From CAYSLC01 sp964431545 (lineage in GTDB: Bacteria > Desulfobacterota > Desulfobacteria > Desulfobacterales > JAABSP01), in assembly GCA_964431545.1 (NCBI GenBank), contig CAYSLC010000112.1, forward strand, positions 1-17,891: DNA of 17,891 nucleotides. Reading direction: 5' to 3'. Under the pieces are notes generated by a model. The model worked only from the letters and a program-made list of their open reading frames with translations. It ran no database searches and had not been told where the DNA came from. This document shows, in pieces, positions 1 through 11,976 of this stretch. A program made the position numbers and the translations under genes. Each line of letters starts with the position of its first letter. Position 1 is the first letter of the stretch.

Positions 1-1
1 C

Positions 2-766
2 GTCAACGCCCAGGACGCCATGGCGGAGGGGGGCACCCTGACCATCGAAACCGCGTCGGCGCCGCCCGATGAAGAACCGGCGGCGGACGGCGGCGGGCCG
101 CCGGGCGGATCGGTCCTGCTGCAAGTCAGCGACACGGGCTGCGGCATGGATGAGGCGACCCGGACCCGCCTGTTCGAGCCCTTCTTCACCACCAAGGATC
201 GGGACAAGGGAACCGGACTCGGGCTGGCCACGGTCTACGGCATCGTCAAGCAGCACGGCGGCCGCATCCAGGTCTCCAGCTCACCGGGCCGGGGGAGCGC
301 CTTCAAGGTCTTTCTGCCCGTGACGGAGGCGCCAAAGGCGCGGACGGAACTCCCTTCCGAAGCGTCCGAGGACCTCCGGGGCGCCGAAACCATCCTGCTG
401 GTGGAGGACGACGAGCAGGTGAGGTATTTCATTTACGCCATCCTCCGGAGACAGGGGTACACGGTCCTCCCGGCAAAAAACGGAAAAGATGCGCTGGGGG
501 TCCTCCACCGCCACCAGGGGCCCCTCCACCTCCTCTTCACCGATGTGGTCATGCCGGACATGAACGGCCGGGAACTGTCCAAAAGGGTCTCCCGGCTGCG
601 GCCCGAGGCGAAGGTCCTCTATATGTCCGGGTACACCGGCAACGTCATCGCCCATCGGGGGGTCCTGGACGAGGGGGTCCACTTTCTCCAGAAGCCCTTC
701 TCCATGCGGGGCCTGGCCGCGAAAGTGCGGGAAGTGCTCGATCAAGACCGGATCGAAGGAGATTGA
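2..766 (+). CDS. Hybrid sensor histidine kinase, C-terminal part (ATPase + receiver), 5'-truncated
   Basis: This is the 3' part of a membrane or cytosolic sensor kinase. The open frame enters from the left edge (first whole codon at base 2) and begins inside the N-box of the GHKL ATPase domain (VNAQDAM). An ATG at 20-22 lies within this conserved motif, so it is not the start. The G1 box DTGCGM and G2 box GTGLGLATVYGIV follow, so ATP binding looks intact. After a short linker there is a CheY-like receiver: acidic pair in LLVEDDEQ, phospho-acceptor Asp in FTDVVMPDMNG (codon 542-544) and the conserved Lys in LQKPFS (codon 692-694). The sensor and HisKA parts lie outside the window. Family knowledge: such kinases pass phosphate from His to the fused receiver. 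The stop is followed after 3 bases by the next kinase, so the two are almost certainly in one operon. The signal sensed is unknown. Confidence 0.92.
   Translation, partial: VNAQDAMAEGGTLTIETASAPPDEEPAADGGGPPGGSVLLQVSDTGCGMDEATRTRLFEPFFTTKDRDKGTGLGLATVYGIVKQHGGRIQVSSSPGRGSAFKVFLPVTEAPKARTELPSEASEDLRGAETILLVEDDEQVRYFIYAILRRQGYTVLPAKNGKDALGVLHRHQGPLHLLFTDVVMPDMNGRELSKRVSRLRPEAKVLYMSGYTGNVIAHRGVLDEGVHFLQKPFSMRGLAAKVREVLDQDRIEGD
756..761 (+). promoter_or_regulatory. Ribosome binding site of the second hybrid kinase
   Basis: AAGGAG lies 8 bases before the ATG at 770, inside the end of the preceding kinase gene. It fixes the start of the 1206-residue kinase and points to translational coupling between the two genes. 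Confidence 0.75.
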
Positions 767-769
767 CCC

Positions 770-4390
<3,621 letters not shown>

Positions 4391-4464
4391 AGAACGTCCC
4401 CGCCGCTTCGGCGCGGCCGGGCCCTGCAAACGCATCGACCGGGAGAAACGGGAACCGATCGGAG

Positions 4465-4494
4465 TTGACGAAACCCTCCGGACCGGGTGAGAAT
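4465..4494 (+). promoter_or_regulatory. Candidate sigma70-type promoter for the third hybrid kinase
   Basis: The 169-base gap 4391-4559 holds TTGACG (4465-4470, five of six consensus bases) and GAGAAT (4489-4494, four of six) with an 18-base spacer. It would give a leader of roughly 55-60 bases before the ATG at 4560. A small hairpin (CGCCG-CTT-CGGCG) just after the upstream stop has no T-run. The promoter call rests only on consensus likeness and spacing. Confidence 0.35.
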
Positions 4495-4559
4495 AGAGAA
4501 CCCCGGGGGATGAGACGGTCTTTCCGGGCATCCGGACCGACAAAACGGTGGAGTTATCC

Positions 4560-6674
<2,115 letters not shown>

Positions 6675-6675
6675 C

Positions 6676-6704
6676 TTGACCGGAAGATCTTTTCATCATA
6701 TTTA
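6676..6704 (+). promoter_or_regulatory. Candidate promoter for the DUF4143 ATPase gene
   Basis: The gap 6675-6767 turns sharply AT-rich. TTGACC (6676-6681) and TATTTA (6699-6704) are spaced 17 bases apart. An overlapping TTGACT at 6671 includes the stop codon of the kinase. The leader to the ATG at 6768 would be about 55 bases. The -10 match is only moderate. Confidence 0.35.
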
Positions 6705-6767
6705 AAATAAATAGCAGTATGGTTCAATGTTTTAAGAATGGCGAAAACTCTTTGAGGCCGTTTCCGG

Positions 6768-7985
6768 ATGACGCCCGAATACATCAGACGCCCCCACTAC
6801 ATCGAGCGGATCACCCCCTTCATCGGCGGCGGTCTGATCAAGGTCATCACCGGGCAGCGTCGGGTGGGCAAGAGCTACATGCTCTTCCAGATCATGGACG
6901 AGATCCGGAAGCGGGACCCGGACGCCGCCATTCTCTACATCAACAAGGAGCTTCACGAGTTCCAGGAGATCCGGACCGACCGGGATCTGATGAACTATCT
7001 CAAGGCGCGGGAGGAGGCCGAGAGGCCGGTCCACCTGTTCATCGACGAGGTCCAGGAGATCGGGGGGTTCGAACGGGCCCTCCGGAGCCTGACCGCCGGC
7101 GGGGGGTACGACATCTACTGCACGGGGAGCAACGCCACCCTCCTGTCGGGGGAGCTGGCCACCCTCCTGAGCGGCCGGTACGTGGAGATACGGGTGTACG
7201 GCCTCTCCTACCCGGAGTTCCTCCGGTTCCACGACCTGCCCGAGGAGCCGGCGTCCTTCTCCAAGTACCTGCGGTACGGCGGCCTGCCCTACCTGCGCCA
7301 CCTCTCCCTGGAGGACGAGATCGTCTTTGACTATCTCATCAACATCTACCACACCATCGTCCTCAAGGACGTGGTGGCCCGCCACGGGATCCGGAACGTC
7401 GACTTCCTGGAACGGCTGACGGAGTTCCTGGCCGACAACGTCGGCAATCTCTTCTCCGCCAAACGGATCAGCGACTTCCTGAAATCCCAGAAGATCCGAA
7501 CCACGCCCAACACCGTCCTCACCTACCTCGCCTACCTGACCGACGCCTTCTTCATCTCCAAGGTCCGGCGGTCCGAGGTGGGGGGGCGGAAGATCTTCGA
7601 GATCGGGGAGAAATACTACTTCGAGGACCTGGGGCTTCGGAACACCATCGTGGGGTATTCCCCGAAGCACATCGGCCGGCTCCTGGAGAACGTCGTCTTC
7701 GGCCACCTCCAGTCGGCCGGCCACCGGGTGACGGTGGGGCAGATGGGATCCAAGGAGATCGATTTCGTCTGTGACCGCAAGGGCAAGCGGCGCTACGTCC
7801 AGGTGACCTACCTCCTCGCCGACGAACGGACCCACGAACGGGAGTTCGGCAACCTCCTGGCCGTCCCGGACAACCACGACAAGGTGGTCCTCTCCATGGA
7901 TGAGATGGCCGACGGCGGGGACCACAAGGGGATCCGCCACCACCACATCCGGACCTTCCTGGCCGGGCATCCGGAGCTGTTTTAG
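6768..7985 (+). CDS. AAA-type ATPase with C-terminal DUF4143 domain
   Basis: A 405-residue P-loop ATPase of the AAA_14/DUF4143 family. Seen: Walker A GQRRVGKS (29-36, Lys35), Walker B HLFIDEVQEI (Asp93-Glu94) and a sensor-like CTGSNATLL (about 122). The middle (about 225-290) looks like a winged-helix region (LFSAKRISDFLKSQ). The C-terminus carries the family's nuclease-like pattern: Glu307 in LLENVVF, Asp332 in KEIDFV and Gln345 in YVQVTYLL. Length is normal for the family. Members are common, often multicopy, in bacteria and archaea, and their role is poorly defined. The PD-(D/E)XK-like pattern, with Gln in place of the usual Lys region, is suggestive of a degenerate nuclease fold rather than proof of activity. 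The gene stands alone between the kinase cluster and a toxin-antitoxin pair, which suggests an accessory patch. GC content resembles the neighbouring core genes. Confidence 0.9.
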   Translation: MTPEYIRRPHYIERITPFIGGGLIKVITGQRRVGKSYMLFQIMDEIRKRDPDAAILYINKELHEFQEIRTDRDLMNYLKAREEAERPVHLFIDEVQEIGGFERALRSLTAGGGYDIYCTGSNATLLSGELATLLSGRYVEIRVYGLSYPEFLRFHDLPEEPASFSKYLRYGGLPYLRHLSLEDEIVFDYLINIYHTIVLKDVVARHGIRNVDFLERLTEFLADNVGNLFSAKRISDFLKSQKIRTTPNTVLTYLAYLTDAFFISKVRRSEVGGRKIFEIGEKYYFEDLGLRNTIVGYSPKHIGRLLENVVFGHLQSAGHRVTVGQMGSKEIDFVCDRKGKRRYVQVTYLLADERTHEREFGNLLAVPDNHDKVVLSMDEMADGGDHKGIRHHHIRTFLAGHPELF

Positions 7986-8110
7986 CAGGGGTCGATCTCG
8001 GTCATAATGGAACCCGCGACGGAACCGGTTCCACCCACCAACCCGTTGCCTTCGACGATTGCAGCCTGCCGCCGACCATGGATCACATGCACCAAGGAAC
8101 CGATGAGGGA

Positions 8111-8139
8111 TTGACATCTATACGGCATTGCCGTAGAAT
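8111..8139 (+). promoter_or_regulatory. Strong sigma70-type promoter of the toxin-antitoxin operon
   Basis: TTGACA (8111-8116, perfect) and TAGAAT (8134-8139, five of six) are separated by exactly 17 bases. This is by far the best promoter match in the window. Start of transcription would fall about 7 bases after the -10 box, at about 8146-8147, which is the first base of the toxin ATG. Confidence 0.75.
8121..8135 (+). promoter_or_regulatory. Palindromic operator inside the toxin-antitoxin promoter
   Basis: TACGGCATTGCCGTA is a perfect inverted repeat with 7-base arms around a single T. It fills the right half of the -35/-10 spacer and overlaps the first two bases of the -10 box. HigA-type antitoxins are known to bind palindromes over their own promoter, so this is the likely autorepression site. 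The protein-site assignment is an inference. Confidence 0.7.
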
Positions 8140-8146
8140 CCAATCC

Positions 8147-8458
8147 ATGATATTCATTGAAGCCAGCTTGTTTACAAGACAACTATCAAAATACTTGACC
8201 GATGATGAGTACAGCTCCTTTCAATGGTATTTGCTATCCCATCCCGAAGCCGGAGATATTGTTCAAGGCAGCGGCGGAATCCGAAAAGTCAGGTGGTCTC
8301 AAAGCGGAAAAGGGAAAAGGGGCGGTCTGCGAATCATCTATTACTGGAAAAGGACGACCCATGAAATTTGGTTGCTGACCATTTACGCGAAAAGCGAAAA
8401 GGTGACCATACCGGGGCATATCCTAAAAAAGATCGCAGAGGAAATCGAAAATGAATGA
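8147..8458 (+). CDS. higB: HigB/RelE-superfamily toxin
   Basis: A 103-residue protein with the pattern of HigB2-type toxins of the RelE superfamily, which are ribosome-dependent mRNA interferases. The N-terminus reads MIFIEASLFTRQL. The helical part has YLLSHPEAGDIVQGSGG, and the basic core is IRKVRWSQSGKGKRGGLR followed by IIYYW. The C-terminal part (YAKSEKVTIP) is also typical. The frame is open from 8078, but the ATG at 8147 is chosen because it matches the family N-terminus and because the promoter lies inside the upstream extension. There is no Shine-Dalgarno before this ATG, and the predicted transcript begins at it. The gene overlaps the antitoxin by 8 bases. Base composition is clearly lower in GC (25 of 60 bases in 8341-8400 against 39 of 60 in 7381-7440), suggesting acquisition by transfer. 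Confidence 0.88.
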   Translation: MIFIEASLFTRQLSKYLTDDEYSSFQWYLLSHPEAGDIVQGSGGIRKVRWSQSGKGKRGGLRIIYYWKRTTHEIWLLTIYAKSEKVTIPGHILKKIAEEIENE

Positions 8459-8759
8459 ACGCAATATCGGGCGGGAGATTCTGGATGGCATCGCGGAGAT
8501 CAAGGAATTCAAGAAAGGCGGCCTCCATCTAAAAACTCGAATTCTTGCCGAGCCGCCCCCGCCGAAGGAGATTCGAGAAAGAATGCGGTTGTCGCAGTCG
8601 GCCTTTGCCAGTCTCATGGGCGTAAGCGCTCGGACCATCCAAGACTGGGAACAAGGTCGGAGAACACCCCGTGGACCGGCCAAATCCCTCCTCCGGATAG
8701 CCGATCAACATCCGGAAATCTTCACGGAAATACGATCGGTGTCCGAAACGGCGCCGTGA
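8451..8759 (+). CDS. higA: HigA-type antitoxin, XRE-family helix-turn-helix protein
   Basis: A 102-residue XRE/Cro-type DNA-binding protein, the partner of the toxin upstream. The N-terminal 35 residues (REILDGIAEIKEFKKGG) would be the toxin-binding segment as in HigA2-like antitoxins. Residues about 41-85 form the helix-turn-helix: IRERMRLSQSAFASLMGVSA, then RTIQDWEQGRR, where the Ser-x-x-Ala-Phe-Ala and Trp-Glu-x-Gly patterns are diagnostic. The ATG overlaps the toxin stop by 8 bases, and AGAGGA (8437-8442) lies 8 bases upstream, so the antitoxin has a proper ribosome site. Toxin-first order is characteristic of the higBA type. It likely represses the operon through the palindrome at 8121-8135. 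Confidence 0.88.
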   Translation: MNERNIGREILDGIAEIKEFKKGGLHLKTRILAEPPPPKEIRERMRLSQSAFASLMGVSARTIQDWEQGRRTPRGPAKSLLRIADQHPEIFTEIRSVSETAP

Positions 8760-8769
8760 ACGCGCTCAT

Positions 8770-8790
8770 GGGCCGCCGAAATGGCGGCCC
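8770..8790. terminator. Hairpin between convergent higA and DUF3141 genes
   Basis: GGGCCGCC (8770-8777) and GGCGGCCC (8783-8790) form a perfect 8-base stem with loop GAAAT. It lies 10 bases after the higA stop and about 47 bases beyond the stop of the convergent - strand gene, so it could end transcripts from both sides. Neither side has a T-run, so it is not a classic intrinsic terminator; it may act as a 3'-end stabiliser. Confidence 0.4.
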
Positions 8791-8837
8791 TAAGAGGCGC
8801 GATGAATCGAAGAGAACCAGCCGGTTCGGTTTTGCCG

Positions 8838-11033
8838 TCAGGCGATGGCCTTCACTTCCCCAGGGATCCGGCTCCCCTGGAGCCAGGGCGCCCACCTCTC
8901 CCAAAAGCCTTTGGCGGCCTGGTGGAATAACGAGATTCCGGCCCACGGCCGATCCCCTTCCCGGATCCGGAAGGCTCCCCAGTCGATGCTCGGGGGTTCG
9001 GCCAGGCTGAAGACCGGGGAGAGCGCCGGCCCCCATCCCTCCGCCGCCATGCGCGGCCCGGTCCAGCACTTCCAGAGCGCCTCCGGTCCGACGAGCGGGC
9101 GGCAGGCGGGCAGCTTCGGCAGGGAGTCCATCCACGCCTCGTGCAGGGATTCGGGCGGCGCCTCCGACCCCAGGTAGAGCCACGGGAATCGGTTTTTGGC
9201 CACGGTTTCGTGATCGACGGCGTCATCGGAGAACAGTTCCCCGGGCAGCATGGCTTTCATGACCGGATTGGCATCGCCGTAGAGCAGATGGAAGAGGTGC
9301 TCATAGGACGCGTCCCGGATCTCCCGGAACAGGTTCAAACCGACGGCCAGAAGCTCCCGGTTGAGCCCCTCCCATCGGAAGAAGATGTTGTCCGGGTTCG
9401 AGGGCAGCCGGTGCTCCCGGATCGTCCCGGAGAGGGTCCGGACCGCATCGGCCCCGGGGTTCCGCCGGTCGGCCCAGACCGAGGCCCGGAGGCGCATGGG
9501 GTGGATCCGCCGGAACAGTTCGGCGGTCATGGGATTGCTCAGGGTGCGGATCGCGGGCCGGGCCGTGATCCGGTAGAGGCGGTCGAAGACCTCCGAGACC
9601 ACGCCGACCCGGTGGAACAGGGGCCGCTCGCTGTCGTCGAGCAACGCCCGGATCTCCTCCAGGTCGATCTCCCGGAAGGTGGTGGCGTAGGTGGGCGGGT
9701 GGTCCCCCTCCTGGGAAATGTCCATCCGGAAGAGGCCGGGGGGCAGCCGGTCGAACTCGTCGGCCAGGGCGTCGATGATCACCCGGTGCTCGCGGTCCGC
9801 CACCTTGGCCGAAACGAAGATGGCCAGATGCCCGGCCTTCTGGTGATGGATCAGCACCAGCTTGACGCCCGCCTTCTTGATCTCCTCGGTGGAGGACCAG
9901 ACCCGGGGGATCCAGCCGATCCCCTGGGGTACCGGGGTGATGGTGTCGCCGTAGGAGGTGAAGATGATGGCGTCCTCGATGTTCCGCAAATCCACCGGCG
10001 CGCCGTTGAGCCGGACCAGCCCCCGCTCCAGCTTGTTGCCGACGAAGAGTTCCCGGATGATCCAGTAGAACTGCTCCGCCCCCAGCTCGTGGAACCCGTA
10101 GACCCACTTCTGCTGGGTCAGAAAGACCGCGATCTTCCTCTCGTCGTCCGCCTGCTGGAGCCACTTGAGGCTGTCGAGGATGGGGTGGCGGTCGATGTCG
10201 AAGAGTTCGAAGTTGAGGGGCGGCAGCCCGTCGATGACCCCGTCCCCCAGATCGCCCATGAGAAGCGTCAACCAGGTGCCCCCCACGAGGCCGCCGCTGT
10301 ACCGAAGGCTGTGGGGCTCCGTTCCCCTTGACCAGTAGGAGATGGGGGCACCCACCGGAACGATGGGCCCGTCCAGCCCCGGAGAGCCGGCCGCGGACAG
10401 GGCGATCTGCCAGCCGGCCTGGCAGTTGCAGATATATGCCGGCGGCTTTTCATGGGGGCAGATCTCCCGCACCTTTTCGGTGAAGATCCGGGTCGATTCC
10501 ACCAGGTCGTCCATGGTCTGCCCCTTGACGGTTTCGGGATGGATAAGAATTAAAAAGGTGGGGTGGCCGGTATCGATGGCCAGCCCGATCTCCGAGGTGT
10601 TCCGGGAGGCGCTGATCAATCCCCGGCCCGCGTCAGGGTCCTGGAAGATGATGGGCCGCTTGGTCTGATCCTCCCAATCCATCCGCCGTCCCGATCCGGA
10701 GGTCCGCCGGTCCTTGTACTGCTCGTCCTCCTCCCGCCGCCTTCGGTCGGCCACCCGGACCAGCACCCGATTGACGGGCCGGTCGAGCCAGCGGCCGTCC
10801 AGGATGGGCTCCAGGGGGAAGGGGGTGATGGGCGGCAGGCCCGTCTCGTTGTATTCGAAATATTGATTGCCCCGGCGTCGGAGCACATCGGCCATGAGCA
10901 CGCTCCGCTGGGTGAAATCGACGGTGTACCGCCACAGGTCCCAGGCCATCCCGCCCATGCGGCGGCCCTGGTCCATAAACTCATGGCCGGCCCCGAAGGC
11001 GGCCTCCAATCCCATCCACATATAGGGAATCAC
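8838..11033 (-). CDS. DUF3141 protein, alpha/beta-hydrolase fold related to PHA synthase
   Basis: A 731-residue protein of the DUF3141 family. The middle third has an alpha/beta-hydrolase core with a PHA-synthase-like triad: candidate nucleophile Cys204 in ICNCQAGWQ, Asp363 in SYGDTITPVPQ and His402 in HQKAGHLAIFV. In PHA synthase the nucleophile box is GxCxGG; here it is CNCQAG, keeping the Cys and last Gly. The N-terminus (MIPYMWMGLEAAFGAGHEF) and the segment around 25-50 (MAWDLWRYTVDFTQRSVLMAD) also recall PhaC/PhaE-type N-terminal helices. The start is a GTG at 11033, supported by AAGGAG 6 bases upstream. The substrate is unknown and polymer synthesis is not established for the family. 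It is the last gene of the - strand block but is separated from the superoxide reductase by a terminator, so it needs its own promoter, which I could not identify. Confidence 0.88.
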   Translation of the reverse strand: MIPYMWMGLEAAFGAGHEFMDQGRRMGGMAWDLWRYTVDFTQRSVLMADVLRRRGNQYFEYNETGLPPITPFPLEPILDGRWLDRPVNRVLVRVADRRRREEDEQYKDRRTSGSGRRMDWEDQTKRPIIFQDPDAGRGLISASRNTSEIGLAIDTGHPTFLILIHPETVKGQTMDDLVESTRIFTEKVREICPHEKPPAYICNCQAGWQIALSAAGSPGLDGPIVPVGAPISYWSRGTEPHSLRYSGGLVGGTWLTLLMGDLGDGVIDGLPPLNFELFDIDRHPILDSLKWLQQADDERKIAVFLTQQKWVYGFHELGAEQFYWIIRELFVGNKLERGLVRLNGAPVDLRNIEDAIIFTSYGDTITPVPQGIGWIPRVWSSTEEIKKAGVKLVLIHHQKAGHLAIFVSAKVADREHRVIIDALADEFDRLPPGLFRMDISQEGDHPPTYATTFREIDLEEIRALLDDSERPLFHRVGVVSEVFDRLYRITARPAIRTLSNPMTAELFRRIHPMRLRASVWADRRNPGADAVRTLSGTIREHRLPSNPDNIFFRWEGLNRELLAVGLNLFREIRDASYEHLFHLLYGDANPVMKAMLPGELFSDDAVDHETVAKNRFPWLYLGSEAPPESLHEAWMDSLPKLPACRPLVGPEALWKCWTGPRMAAEGWGPALSPVFSLAEPPSIDWGAFRIREGDRPWAGISLFHQAAKGFWERWAPWLQGSRIPGEVKAIA

Positions 11034-11039
11034 GGTCTG

Positions 11040-11045
11040 CTCCTT
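11040..11045 (-). promoter_or_regulatory. Ribosome binding site fixing the GTG start of the DUF3141 gene
   Basis: Read on the - strand, AAGGAG is followed by a 6-base spacer and the GTG at 11033-11031. This supports GTG over the ATG four codons further in. Confidence 0.75.
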
Positions 11046-11334
11046 TTCTCGTAAGCGTCATCCGAGGTGTCGTCATCAGGGATCCGGTATCCGGTCCGCA
11101 TCCGATTTCTCTTCCAATCGATCTCTAATCGTATATCGGGTTGCCGGAGGGAAGCTGCCGGTGAAAAGGGCTGTTTACCCCAGCGCGGGAAAAATGGCAA
11201 GGAGATTCGGGAAAACCGCCCGCTGACGGGGTGGGCCCGTCGACTCATATGGAGATCTGTCCCGCACCCGCGTCTCCGGCCGGTCTTTCGTCGCGAAAAC
11301 GGACGGAGGTCCGACGCAAATCGCCCGCCGGCCG
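11046..11334. other. Intergenic region upstream of the DUF3141 gene
   Basis: About 290 bases between the ribosome site of the DUF3141 gene and the superoxide reductase terminator. The promoter of the DUF3141 gene should lie here. A relatively AT-rich patch at 11104-11140 is the likeliest place, but I saw no -35/-10 pair better than chance. A 7-base tandem repeat (ATCCGGT twice, 11082-11095) is present. No convincing gene or RNA was seen. Confidence 0.4.
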
Positions 11335-11386
11335 AAAAAAAACGCGGGGGCCGGCGGATCGTCCCGAAGGATCGATCCGGGCCCCC
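11335..11386 (-). terminator. Intrinsic terminator of the superoxide reductase gene
   Basis: On the - strand, GGGGGCC...GGATCG pairs with CGATCC...GGCCCCC around a loop containing TTCGG, and is followed after GCG by eight T residues (A-run at 11335-11342 on the + strand). It starts 52 bases after the superoxide reductase stop. The long GC stem plus U8 tract is a textbook intrinsic terminator. Confidence 0.82.
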
Positions 11387-11438
11387 GAATCTCCATTTCC
11401 GTATGCCGGGTCCGGCGGTGCTCGGACCCCCCCGTCGG

Positions 11439-11834
11439 CTACTTGACCTTCAGCGCCTTTTCGAACTCCCACAACCCGTGGATGTTGCAGTACGAAGTGG
11501 CGATGAGGGTTCCCGCCTTCTTCACCTTCATCTTGGTGACCACGGAATGGTTGGTGTAGACCGGACCGGTATCCGGCCCGTCGGTGGATTCGCCGTGGGC
11601 GGTGAACTTGTAGTCGCCGACCTGGTGGGCGAACTTCCCCCCCTCGGGCTTGAAAAAGAGCTGGATCCAGGCGATGTGGTGTTCGGTGGTATTGGGGTGG
11701 GCCACCTCCTTGCCGATGGCGACCGAGACGTCGAACATCTCGTCCTCGGCGACGGCATCGGGACAATCGATGACGGGGACATGCTTTTCGTTCTTCCAAT
11801 CCGCGGTCTGGTAAAGCTCTCCGATCTTGGGCAT
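11439..11834 (-). CDS. sor: Class II (one-iron) superoxide reductase, neelaredoxin type
   Basis: A 131-residue cytoplasmic enzyme that reduces superoxide to hydrogen peroxide without making oxygen, typical of anaerobes and microaerophiles. The iron site is complete: His18 (in EKHVPVI), His46 (AHPNTTEHH), His52, Cys116 and His119 (in SYCNIHGLW) match the four His and one Cys of the family, and Glu16-Lys17 match the active-site Glu/Lys pair. There is no N-terminal CX2C desulforedoxin domain, so it is class II rather than desulfoferrodoxin. The ATG is preceded by AGGAGG with a 7-base spacer, a very strong ribosome site. It follows the MscS gene by 142 bases and ends in a strong terminator. No rubredoxin donor is visible nearby. 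Confidence 0.95.
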   Translation of the reverse strand: MPKIGELYQTADWKNEKHVPVIDCPDAVAEDEMFDVSVAIGKEVAHPNTTEHHIAWIQLFFKPEGGKFAHQVGDYKFTAHGESTDGPDTGPVYTNHSVVTKMKVKKAGTLIATSYCNIHGLWEFEKALKVK

Positions 11835-11841
11835 GGGATCT

Positions 11842-11847
11842 CCTCCT
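11842..11847 (-). promoter_or_regulatory. Strong ribosome binding site of the superoxide reductase
   Basis: On the - strand the sequence AAAGGAGGAG contains a full AGGAGG 7 bases before the ATG at 11834, the best Shine-Dalgarno in the window. It suggests high expression. Confidence 0.75.
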
Positions 11848-11976
11848 TTACTCCTAGGTTGATGTCGTCAATCGGCCGTTTCGACCTGACTTCAACTCTA
11901 CAGGCAAAGGTGTCGCGGGAAAATGGGGTCATCAGGGTATATTGACCGGCGGGACACCCCAGGGACCCGGCACGGG

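Noticed and set aside
8021..8032. Perfect 12-bp palindrome GGAACCGGTTCC upstream of the toxin-antitoxin promoter
   Set aside because: It is 80 bases from the promoter, single-copy here, and such short GC-rich palindromes arise often by chance. No function can be supported.
8078..8146. N-terminal extension of the toxin from an ATG at 8078
   Set aside because: It would place the -35, operator and -10 inside the coding region, and the extension does not resemble the family N-terminus, which fits the ATG at 8147.
11082..11095. Tandem ATCCGGT repeat upstream of the DUF3141 gene
   Set aside because: Only two copies of 7 bases; too short to call an operator or a repeat array.
11067..11945. A 292-codon + strand frame over the superoxide reductase and its terminator
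   Set aside because: It runs through the intrinsic terminator and antisense to a clear enzyme gene, with no domain signature.
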